Origin: Hyposmocoma kahamanoa | Taxonomy: Eukaryota > Arthropoda > Insecta > Lepidoptera > Cosmopterigidae | Assembly (NCBI RefSeq): GCF_003589595.1 | Contig: NW_020653852.1 | Coordinates: 6,740,065-6,804,064, forward strand | Length of the DNA: 64,000 nucleotides | Reading direction: 5' to 3' | Shown: in pieces, positions 1-12,600 of the stretch | Layout: each line of letters begins with the position of its first letter | Numbering within the stretch: position 1 is the first letter of the stretch | Notes under the pieces: model-generated | Database searches by the model: none | What the model was told of the DNA's origin: nothing | Seen by the model: only the letters and a program-made list of their open reading frames with translations | Program-made: the position numbers and the translations under genes

Positions 1-1901
1 AGTTTATACGGTAATATTTATATGGTGTTTACTGCACAGAGGAGCAAGCAACATTACTTCAGTAACTAAGCATAACAAAAGACAGGGTACACCGGGGTTA
101 TTACCAAGCAGCAGTTCCTTTTTTTATTGTGAACCTTTTTACGAAAACGATATGAGTTTTATAGCTCATCTGCGCTGAATATTATGTATATAGAATCAGA
201 CCTTTACCTTCAAGTTCTCCTCAAAAACGTTAACTTCACTCACTTCGCTTGTTCAAGTAGTCTGTATAAACAAGATGGCGGCGTTCGTCTCGCTATTTAT
301 TGCGGCTGGCACGTCCACATCCACCAAGCCGCCATAAACGGAGCACTAAAACGTGCCATTTCCCTAAATTATTTTAATGACGTATGCTCGCCCGGGTTGT
401 GGTGTAATTCAGTTTTGGTAACCTCTTAAGCTCTCATAGTCTCCTAGTACTCTGTTTCCTAAATATCTAGCTGGTATGTATTTCATAACATTTGTTGAGA
501 GCAGCAACTACACGCTTCGTAAATTTTACGACCGTCAAATAATGAACGTTGCTTTAAATGACATTGTCTTCTTGCACGACTTTCATATTAGTTTAATGTT
601 GAATAATAAATTGAAACAGTTACAAAGAAATCGAAATATATTTTAGTTTGAAAGTGGAAGCCAACTGAGCCAACGACACATGTCGTTATTCAAATAGTAG
701 AAAGCACTAACTGAAATTATTTGAATTTAGTGTAACTTTTCGTCCCTTTTCTCCCTAACTGACATATGTGACATTTCAGTAGATGTACGATTTTACTCAG
801 CGCTCGGATGCGGATATTCTCCATCAATGCTGTGCCTACCTTTTTTAAATACACTCTCGGACATACAACTCTATGCATCTTGTATTTTCAGTACAAATGC
901 CTTAAGCTTAAACAGTGTCACAAAATTTGGAAACTGGTATACTAAACGTCATTTCATGAGCATTTGAATTTGTAAAACCGGGAGAACGTTTATCTTCTAT
1001 TATAATAATGTTTTTGTATTCATCTCTTTGGGAATAAAAATGCAACTCGTACTGAGATAGCTCAAGAGACTATATGATAGATACCGAAGTCATTAAATAA
1101 AAATAAAAAAACGCTTTAAGATCAGTTTAGTCGATTGGGCGCTATGATGCCACGAGACGGTCACACAGATGCGCAGCCATAAGACTTGAAACATATAACT
1201 CCCCTCTTTTTGCGTCTGTATTGAAAAACGGCAGAGTCGATTGTACACAGGCCTGATGAATTGATTAACTTCCCCTTTGTTTTCAACAAGCTCGCTGTGC
1301 TCCAATATTTGAGTGGATGCCTAGAGGCTGTTGCCATTCATACTATTGTCTGCAATTGTAATATGTCGTTCTGTTGCTATTTGAATTTGTTTTAAAGTTC
1401 AATCGACAAATATTGATAACAGGTTATTTTTTATTTGTTTGGTCGTTTCACGAGTCTAATTGGAACGTTTCACATTTTTTATTCATTTTTGTAACAAGCA
1501 ATAGTAGGGTACGGGTCTCCTTCAATGAGAGAGAGTTCCGGCTATAGTCCTCTGGTGACGCGTTGGGAACTTCACACGTTTGATAAGGTTGTGAAACTTC
1601 AAGTTTCATCACGATATTTTCCTTTACTATTGGCTAGAGGTATTCCTACGAAATATTCATAAATGTCGAGACGCAACCATTGGGCTACTATCGCCCTCTA
1701 ACTTCCGATCAAATTACTAACTTCACGACACGTCTACGCCTATCTCAAGCCTAACTCAACTTAAAGAAAGTTTGCAGAAAACCTTCGAGATTAGACGGAG
1801 AAATTAAAGAAGTAAATAACTACGGGTACATATGCTATTAAAGTGAACGTTTTAGCTTTCAACGACTTAGCAATTATACATCACAGTTTATGTCAACGTC
1901 T

Positions 1902-2254
1902 TATGGTGGCATCTCATATGCTTATTTGTATTTGCGTATTTGATATATTTGGCAAACAATCACCATGGATAGATAGCATGTGTGACAAAGTATTTGCCTT
2001 GTTTGCCAATTCGCCAAACACAGGAAGCACCAAACACGCGTTGCCTCGCCCTGGTCGGTTTCTCGACACACATCAAAGGCAAGTAGATCGTCCACATTAT
2101 GGTCATATTCATTATTTGAACTCCTTATGTGGCTCAATGTATAGACGGTCATAATTGTCAGTGTCTGCATGTCTGTACGTCAAATATTTTTCCAATTACA
2201 TCAAACATCCAATAGCGAATACAAGTCGACATGTGAGGTGCCGCCATTGAGCAC
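1902..2254. repeat. Palindromic non-autonomous element, family D
   Basis: The left end (about 1902-1960) and the reverse complement of the right end (about 2195-2254) match imperfectly, both starting with an ATGGYGGCAYCTCA motif followed by TTGTATTYGC. The interior recurs in inverse orientation at about 15139-15321, and a lone arm lies at 12858-12915. Open frames across it are side effects of the repeat. No flanking duplication was identified. Confidence 0.6.
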
Positions 2255-3219
2255 TACATTACGAACACAACATTTACAGAAGTGCGGTATGTCCGGGAAA
2301 AAAAATGATTTTTAACATTTACCCGCATATTAGCAACATAGTTACTAGTTAGTTTACATACTTACAGTTATTGACTTTTTCATAATTTCCGTTGGAGATA
2401 AGCCAGCAGCTGGCGACCCCCGCTAGCGTGTTGCAGCCGACTCGTAAGCTTTGTGTCCCTGATCCCCTATTAAATGTTCCCCTTTACAACACTTTTTTCA
2501 CTACAAAAAAAGATAGGTTGTTTGAAAATAAAATTCAATTCGAAAAGCGAAAGATAATGTTGTCTAAAGTGAAAGATAAAAAGATTCCTCTTTATTTTAT
2601 TCAACGAAACCATGTTATTTATTAGTTTTTGCGATGTTTTTGCCTTTGCATTTTGGATAATCAACGCATATTGTTAAGATTAGGTCTAAACAATTTTGGA
2701 ACTCGTGAAACAAAAAATTATGAATGTGACCTTTCTTTTGTTCCTTCAATAAATTACGATAGAAAATACACCATATAAATAAATGCCTCACTGTATGATA
2801 ACGTAAAAATGTATTTTCTTAGAAATAAGACTACGAACGAGACACGTAATAACGCGCTGATATACACGTCTCCTAGGAAGGATTTGGAAGGGTCTTAAGC
2901 TTCACAAAATAGGAAAATACCTACTTACTCGTAAATTCGCCGTTATTGTTACCCAGAATTCCTTACGAATGTTCGCACAATAGAATTTAGACCTCTATGT
3001 TCCCCTTATTAGGGCCGTGAACGTGAAAAGTTTGTAATAATATCATAACTTGTGCCGTTTACATAAAATTTTGTTAGTTTTCTTATAAGTAGCGCACTTT
3101 GGGAGTCGACATCTCGGATTCCGAGTGCTTTAGTCCACAATTTGTGATGTCGTTAAGTGTGTGCGTGAGGGAGACGGCGTAATATCATCGCTTGCCTCTG
3201 GCGAGGCGGTTGAATGTAA

Positions 3220-3333
3220 ATGGCTCTATTTGCGTGCGCTGAGAGTAAACTCTCAGTGGGTTTATGCGAGCCTGGTACTTCGGTTGCAGTAACAAGTGTG
3301 GCGGTGGTCAACAGTGGATCACTATCGGTTTAA
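3220..3333 (+). other. Short open frame echoing part of a scribbler exon
   Basis: A 37-codon open frame contains the peptide CEPGTSV, identical to part of the scribbler exon at 9523-9646. At DNA level, 18 of 19 bases agree between about 3265-3283 and 9589-9607. No splice sites of convincing quality were found and the flanking peptides do not match the exon. It could be a small duplication, a decayed alternative exon or coincidence. Confidence 0.25.
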
Positions 3334-3465
3334 TTCTACCAAAATTGTTCTGATACACTACTATAAAATAATCATTTGGTGTTATTTTGTTCTGTCAAAT
3401 TATTTGTAGTTGTCGAATTCTTAGGTTTTCGCGACTGTTACACATAGGAAATGTAATTATTTTTC

Positions 3466-3620
3466 CGGATTTAAATCGCGTATACTTGTTTTTTCAAGCA
3501 GACCGACGTTTCGGGCTCTTAACAGGTCCCATGGTCACGGTTGACTGCGGTGGTACAGTCATCAATCAGTTATGTCTAATATTAATGTAAACCACATTAT
3601 TTTTTCACTATAGTTACAAA
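3466..3620 (+). repeat. Interspersed repeat, family F
   Basis: This stretch matches 15965-16300, where it is interrupted by a family B repeat, and the flanks of the family B copy at 56710-57215. Shared landmarks are TTTAAATCGCGTATA, GGTCCYATGGTCACGGTT and a CAGTTATGTCTAATATTAA block. No coding potential is evident. Confidence 0.7.
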
Positions 3621-5224
3621 AGTTATCATAAAAAGACCAATAAACAACTCAGTCAACCCACGCAGAACAGTAATACAAAAATTTGCCAAAACTATTAAGA
3701 ATATTAAGGATAACACAGACAAGACATCGTGTTATATTAGTCGAGCTTTGATAGTGCTGCGTATTAATTATTGTGATAGAGAAATCGTAATTTCCTTTGA
3801 TCTAGGGTTGCTAGCTGCGTTGTTAACAATCGAAAATTAGACAGATAAATTACTTTTAAATACTCAGTAATTTGGCTCCTTACAAGAGATTTACATACTG
3901 TTTTTAAAATTCAAAGTACAATATTAAAAAAACTAAAACTACCACTGTGTTCTGAGAAAATTTTGCATTACATTTTTCGATTTGAGTTATTATATATGTA
4001 GTTAAGACGTAATTAAATAAAAAACGTATAATTCAATATAAAGAGCAATATAAAAATATATTATATCTCTCGAGTTCCTACGTATTTAAGTTTGCGGCTT
4101 ATTGAATTATTATTTACTTGTTATTTGCCACATTGCCGCGAGTGCTTTCGGCATCGAAAATACTAGCAGTTATGTTAACTCGATACCACTTTAAGGGTTG
4201 TTCTTGCGTGCAGGCAATGGCAGTCTGTAGCGGCCACCTGCAGTTTGCTTGTTATTGTCAACCAATAACGTTTAAGGGCCATACTTTTATTGTAAATAAA
4301 GGTTTTCACAAAAAAGCGTCACCAAAAGAAGGGACAGGCTAGTTAGTTATAATCGCCATTTGCAAACAAAGTTGTTTGGGGATTGGGAAGGCTTGCTTTG
4401 CTTGTAGTATTTCTTTAAATTTCTGCAACTTGACAAGGATCCGAATGAAAGATATCTATCTACGAAACTAAGGTAGTAAACAACTGAAACCTGGTAGGTT
4501 GCGACATGATGTACAAAAGGACTACCACCATTTGCTATCTTTGAATTATCGTAATTTTATCTAGTGTATTTTTTTAAATAACGTATTTATCTTTATTTTT
4601 TGAGAGCTGAAACAACAGAGATTGATTGTTGATTGGAGTTGAAAAAATAGACTTCATTAGTGCTTAGAGTAAGTTACTAATAAAATTCACAAATGCATTT
4701 GTTATAAAGACTAGGTTGTGTTCGTCTTTGTTATTGCATGTGAACTATACTTATGTCTGCTCGGTCTTTAAAAGGAGCGATAACATCTTGTTCAATAGCT
4801 CAACTGAACTACTTGGGACTTCTACTAGCACTATAAGCACACTTTCCTAAGTATTTAAAGACACATTTTTGTATGGAATCGCTATTATTTAATTAACCTG
4901 ACTAAGGCAACTGCGTTGTTCACAACGTCCAGTCGTGCATCTCACTGGAATATACTAAAAACAGTTAAAGGTCGATAATTGTCCCAAAACTCACCCAACG
5001 CGCGTATAACGCTTGTCATCTGAATCGGGCCTAAAATTTGTGTGGTGTTATTTGAACCGGTCCTCAGGTGAACGTTTAGTTAATAGTACCTATGTTTATT
5101 CAAATTACAACTGAAATTATCATAATAAGTGCTTATAATCCAAATGGTCTGATAAAATCTAACATCAGGTGGGAACATGGCCAAGCGATCATGTACGTAA
5201 TAGTACTACATTAGAATAAATATA

Positions 5225-5432
5225 TTTGGCGATCTCAGTGGTCAAGCGGTTAGCGTTGTGTGTACTAAATGAGGAGGTACCGGGCTCTATTCCCGAAGGA
5301 CCAATTTGGGGAATGAACTTTTCTAAATTGGTTCTGGTCTAAATGTTCTGGGTAATGCCCCCAGAGTTAATTACGTTGTTCTGGTGCTCATAATCCAGGA
5401 ATTCCATTGTTTGAGACCAGGGGGCCTACCAT
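5225..5432 (+). repeat. tRNA-derived SINE, family I
   Basis: The head has an A-box-like TGGTCAAGCGG and a degenerate B-box-like GGGCTCTATTCCC at about 5282-5294. The body contains TTCTGGGTAATGCCCCCAGA and ends near TTTGAGACCAGG. The same body occurs on the minus strand at about 55990-56206, behind a different and better preserved tRNA-like head. Confidence 0.65.
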
Positions 5433-7043
5433 AACCTTTCCAAAAACAATCTTATTTCAATGTAAGCGTTAATTAATATTAATAATAATATATTACTCAT
5501 ATTCGTACCATGACGAACCTGTCAACCAAGTACCTAATGTATTATTGCAAAAGTGATTGAAAGAACGAATGATTTCTCAATATTGTCTATTCCTTACTAA
5601 AAATAGGAAAGAGATAACGCTATGTGAACTATATAATGCAATATCTTTCTTTTTGATGTTCCGAATCGTTTTATCGTGTTTAAGTTCCTTATGTTATTTA
5701 CATTTAGAGAATTTTGACTATTAAGAAAAGAAAAGTATGTAATAATAAAATCTATTAAAATTACGTTGTTTTCAATAATTATTCCACATTTTCGTGAAGA
5801 AACATAAATAAAACAAGCTGAGTCTTGATAGTCACGTTGTAAATTCGGAACTATAGCCTAGTGTCAACTATTAATTTCGCCAAGGAGCATATAGATGGCG
5901 CTGTTATAATTTCACGAAATAAACATCGCGTATTTTTTTTAACGAATAATTATTTACTAAGTGCTAATAAATTAAAAAATAAGCAATATATTGAAGAGAT
6001 ATATGTAAATAAATAAGTTCAACTCAACTTTTAATCATTACAAATCAATATTAAGACAATAAAACTGAAAATAATATTGTTTCCATTGCATCCGTGTAAC
6101 TATTTTAAGATTGTTAAATTTGATATAAGAGCAATATTACTTTAATGTTAAAGTCGCGTCGTAGTACGAAATGAGTGAATGAATAGTCACAAAGCTGCCA
6201 ATAAAACATCATAGTTTTAACATTACAATAAGCTTACTTTAAACGCGTTATGGTACGAAAAGTCAATGTAAGGTTAAAGTAATATTGTTTTAAGAGGTTG
6301 TGTATTGATGTGGTTGTCTGGCACATTATTTTTTAATAATTATGGACTTATGTTCTAAATTCTTTATTGTTTTTTCAATGTTATCCGTTACGTCAGATTC
6401 ATAAAGAAGTAGAAAACCACTCCGCATAAATCTTTTTACAATGTTCTTTACGCCACTTTTTTGATTATTGTCGTCTAAATTATTACCCGAGACTGCTTAA
6501 ATTTCTTTAGAAAAACTTAATTAATTACCCTAAAGCTCTTAATTTACAGTCACCGAAAGAGATTTCTGAGAGTACAGTCAGGAGCACATCAAGTTTGACA
6601 CTCTAGACCGTAGTTGTGGTCTTGACTCTGTATAATGTAATAAATTCGTTAATTTTCTGTACTCACAAGTTTGTTCCACAACCATCTTAATTTTATTTGC
6701 ATAATATAGAGGTAAGATACAATAAAAGTTTAAATACTAGAAAGTAAAATTAGGATTTATGAATAAAATTGGGTCCCCGCGGCAAGGTGCCCAAGATGCT
6801 AGCAGCGTTCCCCCATTTGTATGGCCATGCTAATGCATTGGGCAACCCGGTCCTTGGGTTTCCCAGACAGTCTATTAATTTTTTGGATAAATTTTTGTAC
6901 AGATATAAAGTAAAGAATGTAAAATTGAAAGTAAAAAATTTAAATAATCAAAGTCTCAAACGGCGTTGAAAACCGAAAAAACCCAATATATCTTTGTATT
7001 ATATTCTTATATTCTATAACAGATACGTAGAAGAATTTCGTCG

Positions 7044-7140
7044 ACCTGTAGCTTAGTTGGTACAGCGACGCCGTACCGTAGGACAGCGTAGTCATGTAGG
7101 TTCAAGTCCAGTCTGTATGGCTAGCCGACAAGGTGCGACA
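7044..7140 (+). repeat. tRNA-like SINE head or tRNA pseudogene
   Basis: An A-box-like TAGCTTAGTTGG near 7048 is followed about 40 bases later by a B-box-like GGTTCAAGTCC near 7099. No cloverleaf with a paired acceptor stem is apparent, so this is read as a SINE fragment rather than a functional tRNA gene. Confidence 0.5.
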
Positions 7141-7261
7141 TGAAATGCGAAATATCTATGTGACAATAGGAGTATCTAGCGTTTTATGTCGTTTTCGTGC
7201 TAGTCGTGCTAGTCCTACTGTTCGAAGGAATTTTTCTTTGTGTTCTATCTTTGAATTTAAT

Positions 7262-7452
7262 TTTTAACCGACTTCAAAAATGTAGAGGTTCTCAATTCGA
7301 CTGAATGTTTTTTATTTTGTATGTATACGCGATAACTCCGCCATTTTTTGTTTGAAAAAGAGTACCTCAGTAGTGGTTCCATTTAAATTTGAATAAAATA
7401 TTCGATCTCTAAGGGTAGTAAACTCGGGAATGAATGACATTTGAGGTCGGTT
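7262..7452 (+). repeat. Interspersed repeat, family E
   Basis: The left end TTAACCGACTTCAAAAA and the right-end GAGGTCGG with a T-run resemble a repeat common in lepidopteran genomes. Related copies lie at 48366-48458 (plus) and 48999-49172 (minus). Shared internal words include AGTAGTGGTYCCATT and AARATATTC. No target duplication was resolved. Confidence 0.65.
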
Positions 7453-7568
7453 TTTTTTAGTACTCTGTACTGAGGTTAGGTTATACAAAAATATATGAAT
7501 AACGTCGTGAAATTCAATAAAAAAAAATTAATACTGTATAATGTCTCATAAAATTTTCAAAACAAAGT

Positions 7569-7735
7569 CGATAGATAGATAGATAATACACTTTATTTCT
7601 CACACACAAAAAACAAAAACAGTACATAGACAACTTAAAATTAACGTGGGCAAAGGCGGCCTTATCGCCGAGAGCGATCTCCTTCAGACAACCTTTGAGG
7701 CAGAGGAGGACCGAACAAAGAGGGAGACCGTAGTG
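7569..7735 (-). repeat. 3' tail of a non-LTR retrotransposon
   Basis: Read on the minus strand this contains GGCGATAAGGCCGCCTTTG and ends with an AATAAAG signal followed by TATC repeats, a layout typical of 3' ends of lepidopteran LINEs. A related tail lies on the plus strand at about 61300-61425. The open frame spanning it on the minus strand is not regarded as a gene. Confidence 0.6.
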
Positions 7736-8468
7736 TGAAAGTATTTTTATTTTAAAAATAAAACAGTAATAAAAAACGTATATATGACTCATGCAACTTA
7801 TAACTCGTTTATACAAGTCTACTTCGTTAAATGTTAATAGTTTTTTTTATAAATAATTTTGCTATATTAAGGAAAATTCTCAGTATATCACTCCATTATG
7901 GTGTGCTAAAATTGCTTTACATTATACGTTACCGTGAGCTTTTGTAATAAAAATTAATAATATTACATTATATTATACGTTATTACATTAATTTACATAT
8001 TGCTTATTACACTTCGCATCAAAATAATTTCTCAATTGCAGTAATGAATTATATTTGTTATTGCATCAACGTTATTATATAAACATTAGACTTAATGCCT
8101 TTATTTTGTCGAAAGTGTTTTAATTTTTCGAATGGGAAAAGTGCTAAACGCCCAATGTACTTTAAAATGCACTAAATGTGCTTCAGGTCCCCAGTTTTGT
8201 ACGAAAAAAATATTTTTCTATATACCCTATGTTCATATAATAATACAGGTGGAGTAAATCAAAGAGACATGAAAGGGAAGTAAGTACCTTTAAAACGAAG
8301 ACGAACGAAGTACTTAAGGTAGCTAATTCTACTTATAGGAAACGTTCTTTTGTTTTTCTTAATATGAACTACATTCACAGAATTTTTGAAGTTTACCTGG
8401 ACTGGGAATCGAACCAACTAAAAATGCATAAAAGTAAATTGTCATTATGTTATTGTACTAATGGATAG

Positions 8469-8640
8469 GATCAATCACTATCATCATCTCAGCCCGTTAA
8501 CACCCAATGCTGGGTATAGACCTCCTTTCTTGCACGCCAGCTCAATCGGTACTGTGCGAGTCTCATCCACAATCTTTCGGCCACCCCGACAGTATCGTCC
8601 GACCATCTAGCAAGTGGTCTGTACATTTTGATGTACACGG
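8469..8640. repeat. Dispersed lepidopteran-type repeat fragment
   Basis: The stretch begins with ATCATCATCTCAGCCCG and contains CCAATGCTGGGTATAGACC, wording I recognise from a very abundant class of repeats in moth and butterfly genomes. Its superfamily cannot be decided from this fragment. Confidence 0.5.
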
Positions 8641-9522
8641 GCCCTTAGAAAAATAATGTATGTACGTTTAAACAAATAAGATTTGGGTAATTTTCAGGTT
8701 TGTTTTCGCTACCTAATTTCGATGGAAATTTCGCTACCTAATTTTATTATTTAAGTATTCCAGTATATTATCGTGAAATATTAAATAATATTTCAGGATA
8801 CTAATATTGAACATTAAGTAATACTTAATAATAATATTCTAAAATATTTAAATACTAAAAATTGCCACCGAAATTAGGTAGATAAGACTATCCTGAAAAT
8901 TACCCACTTCCGTTTGTGTGATGCATGTTTCTGGAAAATAAAATTAAGAAGAAAACCTCTAAGATCGACTCAATCGGCAAATGTATATAGAATGTTGTGC
9001 AAAAGTTCTGTAATTAGAATAATATGATTTATTCGAATCGTTCTTAAAACGATCATAGGCACAAGCTAAACAAAACTATAATTATGTTAGAACAGCGAAG
9101 CATAAGCAAATCGTTTTTGCGGTTTAACACCGCAAATCTGCGAGTTTTCATGCTCCAAGATCATTCATTCACATATTTTGAGATTTAGGTCGCGGTTATG
9201 AAAATATTATCGTACGCAAGTGCTCTTTATGCGCACGCCGTGGGGGAAACTCAGTCGAGATACTCATTTTTTATCTCGCTAAGACGTTTATTTTTAAGAG
9301 AATCGAGCGAGAAACTCAAATGTTTTCACGGTTTTGAGATTATCTTCGTCTTTATAGTCTTTAAAAGACTCGGGCATTTTATTGACGTTAACAGTCTTTA
9401 ATAAAAGGCCTTTTATCTTTAGAGGTGACTTTATAAATAAAATGCTATGTAATGATTACAATTCCTTTATATTTGGATTTTTGTGCGAACAGTATCTAAT
9501 TGTAGCTCTTTGTTTGTTTCAG

Positions 9523-9646
9523 GAGACGGCCGAAGTATGCGTTGGTACTTCGGTGGGGACGATTACGGAGCCGGACTGTCTGGGGCCCTGCGAGCCTGGT
9601 ACATCGGTCACGCTGGAGGGCATCGTGTGGCACGAAACGGAAGGTG
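9523..9646 (+). CDS. sbb: scribbler exon (first visible)
   Basis: A T-rich tract ending in TTTGTTTCAG precedes the exon and GTGAGT follows. It begins in phase 0 with a Glu codon and ends after one base of a Gly codon. It encodes the family block from [13 protein letters not shown] to IVWHETEGG. The following intron of about 12.2 kb is the longest in the window. Confidence 0.92.
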
Positions 9647-12600
9647 GTGAGTTGTTACTAGCGCACGCCGCACCGTAGCGCGCTTCTCATTCCACCTCAC
9701 GCTTTATGCACGCCTGGTACATAGTGAACGCCCTGCGAGCCACGAATGCCGGTGCCCGAGCGTGTTATGCTAAAAATTTTGAAATACAATTTCAATTACC
9801 CTCGCAGATGAAAAATCGGATTTCAAATGGTGGACTTTACTTATTAATCTTGCTCGAAAATCCATAAAACAGACGTGTAATAAACGGTCTACCATTTTAA
9901 ATTTCGCTTTTTGTCTGTCGGATTATACGGCAAAATAGCTCGCATATTTTATTTATGATTCCTGTTTGAAGTTCAAAGGATGGAAGAATTATACCGATGG
10001 AAATTGAACATGCATAACACGCGGCGGCCTATTTTATAAACATGACAGGTGCAAATTTATCGACGACAGTCAGTTCAGTAACAATTTAATTCAATTTCCT
10101 GAGTCACTATTGTTAGTTGCCCAGCCGTCGATGGTACACATTATGTTTATAGAATACCAAGGCATTTTATTCACTCTTTTTTGTTTCTTTATACTATTTT
10201 TTTTGCAGCAAATAATCTCTTAACTTTCTACTCCCTGGACTATTAACTTTAACACGTCGTTTTACAAAACTGAAAAAGTTTTCGCTTGAAGTGTGATAAT
10301 TAGACATTAAATTAAGGGACCTAAAGTTACAACAATTGCGTCATTATTTAAGTTGCACAAAAAATTACATGTTTAAATTTGAGAAAACAGATGTAACGTA
10401 TATAACGAGAGTCGTACATATTTGTAAGAAAAATTCCTTCTCCGTGTAACTTTCCTTTTGCTTTTGCGTGCTCCTAACAATTTGTACTTGAATAAATTAA
10501 ATAAGCGGCGAACCGCTTTGAGATGTATAAAATTTACAAGTAAAATTATGGCTTTCGAAGAATTAATTGTACCGATGTAAATGGCGGATGCTTTGCTTTG
10601 ATTTCCTTAGCGGAAAAGATGTAATTAGATAACAAATTTCTACGTTAAAAATCTTAATAATAGTCAACAGAAATTGCTCATCTGATTAAATTTGTCAGGT
10701 GACAATCATATCTTACAAAGTACCTAACGAAAATGTTCTACAATCATGAACATCGTGCGCTGAGGCTATAAAAACGTTAGAGTAGTTAGCGAATTTAATC
10801 GATCATAACGTATTAAATATCCTTGAGAACACTATAAATACGATGTTAATCATTTAAACCTTCATAAAGATAAAACTGAACGAACGTTTTAATAAGCACC
10901 TGTCGTCTTTTAACCTTTTAGTTGTTTAATGGCAATCATAATCAGGTCTCCTTCAAAGTTTAAAATTAAGCTTGCTATTTTTATGACAATGTTCACGATT
11001 CGCATAAAGCTGTAGCCAATTAGGCGTAGGTAAATATCGCGCGCTATTAACGGCAGATAATGTAGTGGAATATTAATAATCCCCCTCGAAAGCTTCACGT
11101 TTATCATGTTTGTCTGCTAGCCCGACTGAATGAACCCCTTTGTTAAGTATGTATTCGTCATTGATCATTTCCATATTTTACATATTCAAAAGCAAATAAT
11201 TTAACTATAATTCCACTTGTTCGCGTGGTTCAGAACAATGATTGAAAGTGTAATTTGCAATGGAAATTACCTATCAATATTGGAGGGTTAGCAATGGATC
11301 CCTCCCAAACAGCTTTATTAATGAGGGTTACATTTAATGGCTGTCCATAAGATGCGGTCGTCCGTCATTACCAAGAAAAATAAAACAGAACACAATGTAA
11401 TACGAGAGCACACGTTCCGACCGCCATTAGAGAGACCCAGGAACACAATGCCGCTCCCCCCGGCGCTGTCCGTAATTATTATAAAACACGATAATAAATC
11501 ACCATCTGCTCGCTTCTGTTGCCACTTTCCAAATTTATCCGGCCGTTGGGCGCGGGAAAGGGGGCGCAGGGGAGGCGGCCCCGCCTGGCGGGAGAGGCAA
11601 TTCACGCCCTTCCTCTTGAAGCTTATTTATTTTCGGCTAATGGCGCCGAGGAGCTTACGGAAATTAAATACTGTTTACTGTGCGACTCCGACCGCGTTAT
11701 AATTTTATCACGGCCTCGTGTAATCCGACGTTTATGAAGTTTCGTTTACTTATACGGCGGGCAGCTCCTGAATTAATTCCAACCAGTTTAAACGTAAACG
11801 GGCGCAGATGCTCGCATCGGCCGACGCTCAAAATTGTACTCGAGACTGGTTTACGGCGTTCGATGCAAGTTCACAATTAAGTGCGAGACGCGGCCTGCGT
11901 TCCATTCCACTAATTAGCGGACATTTATTATTGCTGCGTATCAAATTTTACGTTTCTTTTATTACCTCATTATCATTAATAAAGTCGACAAGCTCTGTTA
12001 GCAATTTCGGCATTAATAATTCTAACGGTGGAACGAGTCGCGTTCGGGAGTTTGGTGTGCCAACAAGCCGGTGGGATGTAAATGAAATGTTGGGGTTTTG
12101 TTTGTCCTAGTGATGGTGTGGAAAACAATGGGCAAGGCTGATTAGAGCTTTGTGTGAGGACGGTGCGGTGCGGCGCAGTGGCGTCCACCCACTCGGCCAT
12201 AACTTCGCCCGTTTAGTCAACAAAAACGCTTCACACAATAAACAGACTGTCTGTCTGAGAAAACAGAAAGCAAAGCTTGAATTATCCCGCTTAAAAGGAC
12301 CTTTTGTTAATGTAGTTGTGTAATTTACACGTTAACAATAATTGTCGTCATCTACCCATTATTTTAGAGCGAGAACGGGTCTCTTTTATGGAGAGACGTT
12401 AGGCCAGACATCACGTGTTAACCAATCTGAATCTGTTAAGAGTTCGTCCAGTGAAATACTGCTACCTTACCTGTTATGTGAGCATTACTGTGTTCCGGTT
12501 TTAAACGGTAAAGATGGAACACATGGGACTTGTCAATTTGTGTCTCAGGGTGAAGGGCGCAGCGGCAGTGTCCCTCAGATCTTAGTAGCACTGCAACTGT

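Larger units (their letters stand above)
1..9522. other. Non-coding sequence upstream of the first visible scribbler exon
   Basis: No open frame here has a recognisable domain or a convincing exon structure. The stretch precedes the first visible exon of the plus-strand scribbler gene, which already starts inside the protein, so it is most likely intron or the 5' part of that locus. It is AT-rich and holds several repeats listed separately (about 1.9-2.25, 3.47-3.62, 5.2-5.4, 7.0-7.8 and 8.5-8.6 kb). In 1-1900, 2255-3220, 3620-5220, 5440-7040 and 8650-9520 I see no feature I can support. Confidence 0.6.

Noticed and set aside
2470..2664. Overlapping open frames on both strands near 2.4-2.66 kb
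   Set aside because: Low-complexity Lys/Phe/Ile composition, no homology recognised and no splice support.
6769..6969. 66-codon open frame starting MGPRGKVPKMLAAF
   Set aside because: The first 35 codons are GC-richer than the surroundings and may come from a mobile element, but there is no recognisable domain and the second half is low-complexity lysine-rich sequence.
7044..7112. Functional tRNA gene
   Set aside because: A- and B-box-like words are present but no acceptor stem or anticodon arm could be paired. The same applies to the tRNA-like heads near 5239, 19975, 22711, 56150 and 61497.
9382..9522. Possible in-frame start codon upstream of the first visible scribbler exon
   Set aside because: The sequence is AT-rich and reads as intron up to a strong TTTGTTTCAG acceptor at 9522. 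Family proteins have a long N-terminus before this block, so the exon is internal.
11337..11702. Plus-strand 121-codon open frame with overlapping frames on both strands
   Set aside because: High GC removes stops in several frames at once. There is no domain, splice context or codon bias, so I treat the area as non-coding.
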